Assembly (NCBI RefSeq): GCF_964340395.1
Contig: NC_135571.1
Span: 12,006,440-12,056,439, forward strand
Length of the DNA stretch: 50,000 nt
Origin: Glandiceps talaboti
Lineage: Eukaryota; Hemichordata; Enteropneusta; Spengelidae
Direction of reading: 5' to 3'
Shown here piece after piece: positions 9,287-20,370 of the stretch. Position 1 is the stretch's first letter. Each line of letters starts with the position of its first letter. Position numbers and translations under genes: made by a program. A model generated the notes under the pieces. The model did no database searches, was not told where the DNA came from, and saw nothing but the letters and a program-made list of their open reading frames with translations.

Positions 9287-10110
9287 GTAACCAACTTGAT
9301 AATTATCAAAAGTTCTTTGAAACAATGTAGCAAGATTTGATAATTATGACAATATAACCAACTTGATAATTATCAAATGTTCTGTAGAAACAATGTAGCA
9401 AGATTTGATAATTATGACAATATAACCAACTTGATAATTATCAAATGTTCTGTAGCCACAATGTAGCAAGATTTGATAATTATGACAGTGACAATATAAC
9501 CAACTTGATAATTATCAAAAGTTCTTTGAAACAATGTAGCAAGATTTGATAATTATGACAGTATAACCAACTTGATAATTATCAAAAGTTCTGTAGAAGC
9601 AATGTAGCAAGATTTGATAATTATGACAATATGACAATATAACCAACTTGATAATTATCAAATGTTCTGTAGAAGCAATGTAGCAAGATTTGATTATTAT
9701 GACAATATAACCAACTTGATAATTATCAAATGTTCTGCAGAAACAATGTAGCAAGATTTGATAATTATGACAATATAACCAACTTGATAATTATCAAATG
9801 TTCTATAGAAACAATGTAGCAAGATTTGATAATTCTGAAATGTTCTGTGGAAACTATGTAGCCAAACTTGATAATTATCGAAACTTCTTTAAAAACAATG
9901 TAGCAAGATTTGATAATTCTGAAATGTTCTGCAGAAACTATGTAGCCAAACTTGATAATTATTGAAACTTCTGTAAAAACAATGTAGCAAGATTTGATAA
10001 TTCTGAAATGTTCTGCGGAAACAATGTAGCCAAACTTGATAATTTTCGAACGTTTTACAGAAACAATGTAGCCAAACTTTAAAATTATCAAAAGTTTCAT
10101 AGAAACAATG
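9287..10110. repeat. Palindrome-rich minisatellite, roughly 65-75 bp units
   Basis: About a dozen units alternate AACCAACTTGATAATTATC with CAATGTAGCAAGATTTGATA. Many contain the perfect 14-bp palindrome TTGATAATTATCAA (first at 9296-9309). Units toward 9840-10110 change to a variant with GTAGCCAAACTTGATAATT. The long minus-strand open frames here are repeat artefacts. Confidence 0.9.
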
Positions 10111-10351
10111 TCTCTCTTTTTATGTGTATTCTGAGCTTAGGATAGATGTGCAATAGAATTAAACAAATGTTGAAATAACAACCTGGAATCTAATGTCAGT
10201 TATTATGACTGCTTTGTGTGTGTGTTACAATAGAATGTTTGTAATGGTGAAATTTATGATAATTTTATTATAATTTATTATAATTTATGATAATTTATCA
10301 GATTATGTCATTGTCTGCTTCTTGATTGGTGAATAACAAAGTGACATGATC
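10111..10351. other. Intergenic spacer, nothing recognised
   Basis: AT-rich sequence with a small local repeat of TTATGATAATTTATTATAA type at about 10255-10300. Confidence 0.4.
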
Positions 10352-10869
10352 AGGCCTAATGAAAAACATTGTTTGGTTCCGTTTACCCGACCCCACCTAG
10401 TTTTTCACTGCTGACCCTAATTTTTTTTTTCATATTCAAGAAAAAAATAATAAAATTACGAAAATTGTGAAGTCTTGCAAGAAATAGTGGATGTGGAAAC
10501 TGACAAAACTGTTCTTCCAATCTGTAATGGCTGTACATCTGATGAAAAGAAACCAATAACAACCTTGGAAAACATAACTACCTGAACTAGACACTCGCAC
10601 ATGCAAAAAAAATGAAAAATGAAACTGACATCAACTTAAAAAGACAATATGAAACTGTTCTTCCAATCTGTAATGGCTGTACCATCTGATGAGAAGAAAC
10701 CAATAACACAGAGACCATATGGAAAACAACAGAAAACATAACTACTTGAGCTAGACACTCACATATGAAGAAAAAATATAATATTTGAAATAAAATAAAA
10801 ATTCTACCTACCTCACCCATTCTAAAATTGATTGTAATCAGAACCACACAATTTTTTTTATTAGGCCTT
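10352..10869 (-). mobile_element. MITE family A, copy 2, with internal duplication
   Basis: Both termini are present: AGGCCTAATGAAAAACATTG at the low-coordinate end and, inverted, AGGCCTAATAAAAAAAATTG at the other. Each is followed inward by TTTGGTTC or TGTGGTTC, giving terminal inverted repeats of about 28 bp. The central block (GTGAGTGTCTAG ... ATTACAGATTGGAAGAACAG) occurs twice in tandem, which explains 518 bp against 382 bp for the copy at 15862. It is non-coding and lies about 310 bp before the MON1 start. Confidence 0.8.
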
Positions 10870-10899
10870 AGATGGTATTCCCCAACACAGCCTAGAATA

Positions 10900-10932
10900 C
10901 TTGAACCCCCCCCCCCCCCAACACACACACCC
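10900..10932. repeat. Poly-C / (CA)n low-complexity tract
   Basis: A C run is followed by CA repeats, about 250 bp upstream of MON1. Confidence 0.8.
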
Positions 10933-11154
10933 TATTATAGTGTAACTCAATATCACCATCTAGCCATTCCTATCTATTCAACTTCTGATAAGCATCCACA
11001 ATGCAATGTTTAATGGCCCCTGTCATGCACAGTGTGGTTAATAATATGTTTACAGCGTGATTTAGACTGCCTAAAAAATCTCCCAGGAAACTGCCTTGAG
11101 GATACAACATCCATAAAAACAGAAGTTCTCACACTGTGGACGTTAGGTGGCGTG

Positions 11155-11189
11155 TACTATCCCACGATGCAGCATTTTCAAGATGGCGG
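11155..11189 (+). promoter_or_regulatory. Putative core-promoter motifs at the MON1 start (ZNF143-like and YY1-like)
   Basis: TACTATCCCACGATGCAGC (11155-11173) resembles the ZNF143/SBF consensus built around TCCCAnnATGCA. CAAGATGGCGG (11179-11189) matches the YY1 consensus and contains the start codon itself. Both motifs are typical of TATA-less housekeeping promoters with very short 5' UTRs. No TATA box is visible. The function is inferred. Confidence 0.45.
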
Positions 11190-11241
11190 GGGTTGTGGTC
11201 AGTGAGGAAGATGTGCTGGAAGGAAGTGAACCTGGAGCAAG
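11183..11241 (+). CDS. MON1: MON1 exon 1
   Basis: ATG lies in the context AAGATGGCG and encodes 19 residues plus two bases (phase 2). The donor is GTATGT at 11242. The exon is acidic ([12 protein letters not shown]), which fits the family's disordered N-terminus. It is supported by phase and promoter context rather than strong conservation. Confidence 0.7.
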
Positions 11242-14200
11242 GTATGTTAAATAATTGTATTGCTTTTTCATCAAGTCTGATGAGCTCAAAATAATATATT
11301 ATAAATTGTGTCCATTTATTACGTGTATGGCCTAAATCTTTACACCGTTTTCGACGGTTAATACGGGTTCAGATTTCTGCGGTTATCATATAAATATTAT
11401 TTTTTGGAAGATGAACCGACCGATCGACGTACCATGTTATCGTTTGATTTGTTCGTAGACAACATATGCGTGTAACATTTGTGTAACCATTACGAGGCTG
11501 TGTCTACGCATTTTACATGGACCGTAGTGAAAACAAATACTGCACGGTTAAAATGAGACCCGTGACCGCACTGTTCGTGTCCGCTAGCTGTGTTGTCATT
11601 CAGTCGCTTTTCATAAATTATATACCAGGTGCCAATAACGTGCACGACCAGTTATCTCCATGCAACGTTGTCAGGTAACGTGTATTCGTTACTACTGCAG
11701 ATAATTTTCTTGTGGTAAGAAGTAAGTTAAAACTGAAAAATAAATACATTTTTAGTAATTTCTGTAACCAGAAAGTAAACACCAAGATTCACACTTTGAG
11801 CAGCTAGCTGTTGTCGTCTGCAAATGCTAGTCTGATAATGTGATATCAACATTGGATTCTGATACACCACTGACACACTAATTTGGTGTTCTTGTATACC
11901 GACATGTACATGCAGCTGCAATAATTGTAGCATTTGTTGTGATTTTGAGGGGGTTTTCTTCTGCTTTTGTGCTTTTTTTTTCATTCCAATGTTTAACTGG
12001 AAACAAATGCTACAATTTGTGCAGGGCAAACTCAAATAGATGAGATCATGCTGAAAAAATAAGGGAGATGTCAGCATACTACCCATTTCAAAATGCTGCT
12101 TTTGCCGATTTTGACGGGATTGGGGTACCTCTGAACATTTCTTGGGTGTTGAAGGCTCTGTATTTAATAGCAGAGTTTTTTGGCAGGTAAGGCCTAATTT
12201 AGCAGAAAAATCCACCCAACTTAGCAGTTCAGATTTGCTTCACGTACGTCTTTTTGTGTTAACATTACAGAAATTGTAGCGTTTGCATCCACTTAAACAT
12301 CGGAATGAAATCACAAGCCTGCTCTATCCAAGGTGGTCTGAGTTTGACTCACGAAATTAAATTTGTGTTTTATTAGAGAGTATGCTGATCTGTGTAAACA
12401 TTTTCCTTCATTTTTCTCTTCAAATTACTGTAATTTATATTCAATATATTCATATTCTATTATTTATTTCATTTTTTTCAGTCAATATCCTGTATTACAA
12501 GCATCTAATTCATTTGAAGATCTAAGTTTTTCAATTGAAGATGAACCCCGACGACCTCGCCATCCTAGCGGTAGTATTAATGAAATAAGTGAAAAGAAAA
12601 CTGATGAAACAGACTCGGCTCAAAGTCAAAAACACGGAAATCCAATCGTGGAGGAAGAAGACAATAATGAAACTGTGATAACTCAAGAAAACAATGATTA
12701 CTCTGAAAACATTAGTAAATTGTCAATTGAGGACACAGAAAATGAAGTCTTTCCGGAAATAACAGATTCAGGGAAAGTTGACGAGGAGACGACAAGGATA
12801 AGGTCTGGAACGATCCTGGATAAAGTGGATAGTGTGGATCGAGATCATCCAGATGAAGGTAGGAAGTGTTCATTGTGTCTTCCAGATCTTCAGCAGGAAT
12901 ATAGAAAATTTTTAATAAAGCCAGTTAAATTGTAATCATACATGTAGATGGAATAGTATTGAGGGTACAAAGTGGTTCTGGGCCCCCTGGGTTGTGAATT
13001 TTTCATCATAAAAACCCCAAACTACACATCTCTTGACAATATTTTGACACAATTTATCAATTCAATCGTTGTTGTCACCCAATATTATTGAGATAAGGAA
13101 CAATTGCCAGTAAGTAATTCTTCAATTGCAACGAGAAACAAAAAACTATTTTACTATAAATTCTAAACACAAAAATATTTTACCATAAATTCTGAAGATG
13201 TTGTACATTTAGTTTTGGGGACCAATGTCAAAAAAATATATTGATTTCATAGCAAGAAATTTATTGCTGACAGTCAGTTATTTTAACTGACTTTCGGCTA
13301 TTTTCTACATCACTGTTTAGTAGGCCTGAGCTGGCCTAGTATTAACATTGGGCTGGTACAAATGTACAGACATTAACCCTGCCAAATGTTAACACATGTT
13401 GATGAGTTGTTAGTGTCGGTGACAGTGTTAGCACAGAGTCAGCTAGTACTGGTACAGGCAATAACCCTACAAGTTGCTAACACATGTTGGTGAGATGTCA
13501 GTCCAAGTTAGTACACAGCTAGCCTCGGTGTTAACATAGTTAGTAATTAACAAGTATTAACGCTACCAGTTGCTAACACATGCTGATAAGGTACATGCTA
13601 CTTGTACAAGACATTTTCACTTTTGTACATTATATCCATAGTATGACATACTGCAAAGTGTATGCTCATCATTTTCTATTTTCTGTTTATCTCTTCTAGA
13701 TGTTCATAGCCTTCAATGGAAACGACATAAAAAACATATATTTATTTTGAGTGAAGCTGGAAAACCAATCTACACAAGGTAATTATTTTACTTTTTGGGG
13801 GACACATAATGCTTCTCGAAGTAACAGTGTCCTCTAGTGTTTAAGTAGAGTAATGGATATGATACTACCAGCCACCCAGAATGCTTGACAATACTGACCA
13901 ATGACAGCCATGGATATGATACCACTAGCCAACCAGAATGCATGACAAAACTGACCAATGACAGCCATGGATATAGTGACAGCATTGACCAACCAGAATA
14001 CATGACATTTATGAGGGCCACATAATAATTATGTTTTTCTTACCTTTCTGATTTAAATAACGTGTATGACTTAATTTAGTAATTATCATTTGTATATAAA
14101 TGTGTTTATTAATTTTATAGGTATGGAAGTGAAGACAGACTAGTTACTGTGATGGGTGTCATGCAAGCACTCGTTTCCTTTATCCAAGCCGATCAAAACA

Positions 14201-16542
14201 CAATACGGTAAGTATCACTTCTTGTATCTCATGCAAGCCACGTTGTACTCATTAGAACAGAAAATATGTTTATACCCTGTCAGTCTACATAACTTACACC
14301 AACTTGTGTCTACATCGTTGGTTTTGCAGTGCTCAAAATGTGAGAAAAGACAAGATATTCAAAGTCATCAATACTCTTCCCAATTATTCTCAAATTTTGA
14401 ATGCTTCATATCTTGGCCAAGAACTTTGAGACAAAATAGTAGTAGCGAGGCTTAAAGGGGAACACCACTCTTGGAAATAGAGACATTTTCCTAAACTATG
14501 AGTTCTGGAGAGTCATTCCATAATGTTACATCACCTACAATTACTTGCAATTTCAGTGAAGCATCAAGTTGATCATGTTCCTTTGTAGAATATCTTTGCT
14601 ATGGAACATTGCATCATGGGAGTCAGCTGAAATAATGTACATGTACTAGTATTCATGGTGGCACAATGAATATTCAGTGCTTATTCCCTTTGGTATAAAA
14701 CATCTTTCATGAAAATGATAGACCCCAAATTCCTTTTATTATTTCACAAGGACCAGAAGCTAGCTTCCATTAGCAAAGTTTGGAGAGATGTAAAAACTTG
14801 GATTTTCAGTGAAATTCGTCCCGAAGGCACATTTAACAATATTTGTTTGTGTTCTCATTTTTTATAGGTCTATTATCTCAGGAGACCATAAGTTTGTATT
14901 TTTAGCTAGACTACCACTCATACTAGTAGCTGTTAGCTGTACACAGGAGTCTACACAACAGGTAAGAACATAGTTTGTATTTTTAGCTAGACTACCACTC
15001 ATACTGGTAGCTGTTAGCTGTACACAGGAGTCTACACAACAGGTAAGAACATAGTTTGTATTTTTAGCTAGACTACCACTCATACTAGTAGCTGTTAGCT
15101 GTACACAGGAGTCTACACAACAGGTAAGAACATAGTTTGTATTTTTAGCTAGACTTCCACTCATACTAGTAGCTGTTAGCTGTACACAGGAGTCTACACA
15201 ACAGGTAAGAACATAGTGTGTATTTATAGCTAGACTACCACTCATACTAGTAGCTGTTAGCTGTACACAGGAGTCTACACAACAGGTAAGAACATAGTTT
15301 GTATTTTTAGCTAGACTACCACTCATACTGGTAGCTGTTAGCTGTACACAGGAGTCTACACAACAGGTAAGAACATAGTTTGTATTTTTAGCTAGACTAC
15401 CACTCATACTGGGTACTATGGTAACTAGACAATCCCAAAGTCCTTTGCATCTGAGCATGCTCAGTCTGGATTTGCAAGTTCCCTATTTGATCTTTTCTAC
15501 ATCAGGAAGAGTGACAGCATGTCTGATTGTTTGTTGTTTATTATCTCTTGGCTGGAAGTATTGTAATCCTCTCAAATGACATTCCCATTGGTTTCATCCA
15601 AACTTTTGATTATTTTCAGTATTTGAGTTGATTTTGTCGAACGTTATTCTCTGAAATGGGATTGTTTTCAAATTTTACTACTGATTCCACTGTATGTTTT
15701 GCAACCAAATTCATACCGGAAAGTTGTGAATGTATAAAACTTCACATTTCAAATGGTCATAAGGAACAACATATTACAAAAACTCTGCAAAACGCTCAGT
15801 CTTTGCAGAAATCTGTCTGTTTTAGACCGACAGATCACCAATGTTGTGTTTGCATGCTGGTTAGGCCAAATAACAAAAATTATGTGGTTCCGATTACATT
15901 CAATTTTAGAATAGTGGGTAGGTAGATTTTTTTTAATTTTATTATATTTTTTTTTTTCATGTGTGAGTGTCTAGTTCAGGTTTTCCATTCTTTTCCAAAT
16001 GGTCTCTGTGTTGTTTATTTCTATCTATCAGAGATGTACAGCCATTACAGATTGGAAGAACAGTTTTATATTGTCTTTTTAAGTTAATGTCAGTTTCCAC
16101 ATCTACTATTTCTCGTGAGATTTCACAATTTTTGTAATTTTACTATTTTTTTCTCGAAAACGTAAAAAAAAAATTAGGGTTGGCAGTTAAAAACTAGGTA
16201 GCGTTGGGAAACCGGAACCAAACAATTTTTTTCTTAGGCCTTATAACAACATATGTGTGATTTTTACCAATAGTCAATCTAATTATGTACTTTCTCTTTT
16301 GATTTATTTCAGTTAATTGTGCAATTAACGTATGTTTACAATCAAATTGTTAGTGTTTTAACGTTTAGTCAACTTAATAGAATATTTCAACAAAGAAGAA
16401 ATTATGACTTAAGAAGATTACTAACAGGTAAGGTAACTTATTTCTGCTGATATTATAAACTCAGAATTTTGTCCTCAAGACAAATTTGATACAACAGGCA
16501 ATATTTGCCAAAAGTCAATCATTTTGTAAATTTAGGTGGTGG

Positions 16543-16584
<42 letters not shown>

Positions 16585-19301
16585 CACTTGATAGATAACA
16601 ATACTTTTACCCCATGCCATGTGAGTTCCAGTGTCGGTACGCAGGAGTATTTACATTCGTACTTGCAGTGTTTTCTGCTACACTTTCACTCGCCACACTC
16701 CTAAAAGTACGGCTACAAAGAGTACTGCAAGGGCTCATGCAAATACACCGAGTACGCCACACTTGCATTCGCCTGGCATTCTGTCATATTTATCCATATG
16801 GCCACTTAAAATCTTCACTCTTTCAAAAAATAATCATTTTCAGTGTTATCCCACATAGAAGACTTTGCATGCAAAATATAGCTACATGCATGATACGTTT
16901 CTCATAGTGTTGTCGTCCATATAGTACAGTAAAGTTCACTATACCGTTCAACTTTTCTGTTTGATACAACCACACAGAAACCAACAACAAACTGGACATG
17001 CTATACTTTAAGATAACAAGATTGAATGAGTACAGTTTCTTGCTACATTTTGTCTAAAGTGAAATGAACTACACATGCCACCATACAGACATCTAATGAA
17101 CTCCGCAACGGACATTTTATGCACCCTTCATCCTGTGTTTGATACTAAGAAAAACATTGGCGCCTGGATGTCTGCATGGAGTTGCAATATATTTAAATGG
17201 TTTATTTCATTTAGACTAAATGTAGCAAAAAATGTGATCTTCTATTGAAGTGTAGCATATCCAGTTTCTTGTTAGTTTCTGCATGGTTTTAGGAAACAGA
17301 AAAGCTGAACAGTATTGTGAAATTCACTGTAGGACTTTTTGTATACAAAACATTGCATCATACGTTTTCTCTCTGTCTTTTACTGATTCTGTATATTTTT
17401 TCTTCACTTTTTTTCAGGGACAGAAAAATTTATTGATAATTTATTGAATTTAATTGATACCGATCCAAGTTTTGTATTACAAGCTGTAAGATGTTTACCA
17501 ATGCCAGGCTCAGTACGGGATATCATAGCTCAGAGTATGCACAATGCCAAGGTCAAGGTTAGTACAGGATATCATAGCTCAGAGTATGCACAATGCCAAG
17601 GTCAAGGTTAGTACAGGATATCATAGCTCAGAGTATGCACAATGCCAAGGTCAAGGTTAGTACAGGATATTGTCAGTACGGGATATCATAGCTCAGAGTA
17701 TGCACAATGCCAAGGTCAGGGGCTAGTACAGGATATTGTCAGTACGGGATATCATAGCTCAGAGTATGCACAATGCCAAGGTCAGGGGCTAGTACAGGAT
17801 ATTGTCAGTACGGGATATCATAGCTCAGAGTATGCACAATGCCAAGGTCAAGGGCTAGTACAGGATATTGTCAGTACGGGATATCATAGCTCAGAGTATG
17901 CACAATGCCAAGGTCAAGGCTAGTACAGGATATTGTCAGTACGGGATATAGCTCAGAGTATGCACAATGCCAAGGTCAGGGGCTAGTACAGGATATTGTC
18001 AGTACGGGATATCATAGCTCAGAGTATGCACAATGCCAAGGTCAAGGGCTAGTACAGGATATTGTCAGTACGGGATATCATAGCTCAGAGTATGCACAAT
18101 GCCAAGGTCAAGGGCTAGTACAGGATATTGTCAGTACAGGATATCATAGCTCAGAGTATGCACAATGCCAAGGTCAAGGGCTAGTACAGGATATTGTCAG
18201 TACGGGATATCATAGCTCAGAGTATGCACAATGCCAAGGTTAAGGTTAGTATACGATATTGTCAGTAAGGTGACCCAATTTTTTTTCCGTTTCTCTTAAC
18301 CCAACTGACTCAAATTTTCAGCTCCGTCATCCAAAAAAATAAATATATTTTCGCCTGCCCTTAGTATTTTTCAAAACAGCTCCCTCTCTGGCAAGAATAA
18401 GCAAGTGTCAGGACTGTTAACGTCATCTACATGATGGTGACCAATTTCAGAAAATGGTAGCCCAAGGATGGTGACCAATAGTCCTATATTCCTGAACAGA
18501 AAATAGTTTCTCTATTGGAAATATGTGTGTTATTAAAATACTTTTATGTCCGTAAATCTTCCATCCTTTAAATCATCACATAATCAATGGTAGCCTGAGT
18601 GGGCTACCAGCTGTAAATCATCACATAATCAATGGTAGCCTGAGTGGGCTACCAGCTGTAAATCATCACATAATCAATGGTAGCCTGAGTGGGCTACCAG
18701 CTGCAAATTATGGTAGCCCCATGACAAGAATTGGTAGTCTTTGGGCACGGCACTACTGTTAATTTCAAACCCTGTACGGTATGTCATCACTTGGTACCTG
18801 CTCTAGCATTTTACTTAAACAATTTCTGGTAACAATTTTCAAAGTTTAAGTTTGGAACAAAAGTTGAATTTGATATAGTAGTAATTTATATAAATCTAAA
18901 GTCAACCAAGAAATAGAACGGTTGTTGTTTTCATAATGCACTAAGGTAGTAAAAGTTATTTTTTACGTAACAAGAATTCTGATATCGTATTCTGAATGTT
19001 TTTTTTTCAGGATCTGGTCTTTGCAATTTTAATTTCAAATAATCAATTAATAGCCTTAGTAAGAATGAAGAAATATGTCCTACACCCAGCAGGTAGGTGT
19101 GTTTTACTAGATATTATCTAAATGAGAACAAATACAGGGTTGATTGTATTATTGCGGCATTAATTTTGTTACTAGTTTGGGAATCTAGGAATGTCATTGT
19201 CACCAATTCTACATTACACATAATAGTCTCTTACACAAAATCTGACTTAGGAGAGGTCTTCTGTACACTGAGATGTGGTATTCTGGAGTATATAATTGTC
19301 T

Positions 19302-19336
<35 letters not shown>

Positions 19337-19583
19337 ATTGACTGACTGACTGATTGATTGATTGATCCATTGATTGATTGATTGATATGATTGTCACTGA
19401 TTTGATTAATGATTAATCATATAATTGCCATTGATTGATTGATTATGTGATTGTCATTCATTCATTCATTCATTCATTCATTCACTCACTCATTCATTGA
19501 TCATGTGATTGATTGGTTTATTGATTGACCATGTGATTTCATTGTGTCATTGATTGATTGATCATACAATTGTCATTGGTTGG

Positions 19584-19660
<77 letters not shown>

Positions 19661-19698
19661 CATATAATTGTCATTGATTGATTTATCATGTAATTTTC

Positions 19699-19744
<46 letters not shown>

Positions 19745-20335
19745 AAATATTATATCTTTTTTTACAGATCTTCATTTGATCTTTAATCTAGTCAGTGCCT
19801 CTACCTCCTTCCAAGCAGCTGAGTCCTGGACACCGATATGTCTACCAAAGTTTGATAACAGTGGTTTCTTGCATGCCCATGTATCGTATTTAGATGATAC
19901 CAACGCATGTCTACTGTTACTCACTGTTGACAGAGATCTATTCTTTACACTCTCAGATTGTAAACAGAAAATTGTGGATGTGAGTATCAAAATATTATGA
20001 TAACTGTAACAGAGTCCCACATTTAGGGATGCACTACAGATAGAGGTTGATATGTATTTATAGACATATTAAAGGTTGATATGTATTTATAGACATATTA
20101 AAGTCAGATGTATTTGTGGTGTATATCCTAGAAGTCCACTTGTGGTTCATATATGCAGAAAGGCAGTTTGTGTTAATTGTATATACACATGCACACACAC
20201 ACACACACACCCACCCCTACGTACCTACATTCATACACACACATACATAATTACATACATACTACGTACATACGTACGTACGTACGTACATACATACATA
20301 CATACATACATACATACATACATACATACATACAT

Positions 20336-20370
<35 letters not shown>

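Noticed and set aside
9515-10100. Minus-strand frames rich in Ile/Val/Tyr
   Set aside because: Repeat translations of the palindromic minisatellite.
11727-12215. 162-codon minus-strand frame in MON1 intron 1
   Set aside because: No recognisable domain; it overlaps the inverted-repeat element at 11979-12308.
14888-15413. CRISPR-like array
   Set aside because: Units are contiguous with no unique spacers, and the locus is a eukaryotic intron.
14862-15458. 198-codon minus-strand frame with a 27-residue repeat
   Set aside because: The 81-bp unit is a multiple of three, so it stays open by construction; it is antisense to the repeated MON1 exon 5.
17642-18243. Plus-strand 22-residue repeat protein ([20 protein letters not shown] type)
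   Set aside because: Out of frame with MON1 exon 7, lies in the intron, and is open only because 66 is divisible by three.
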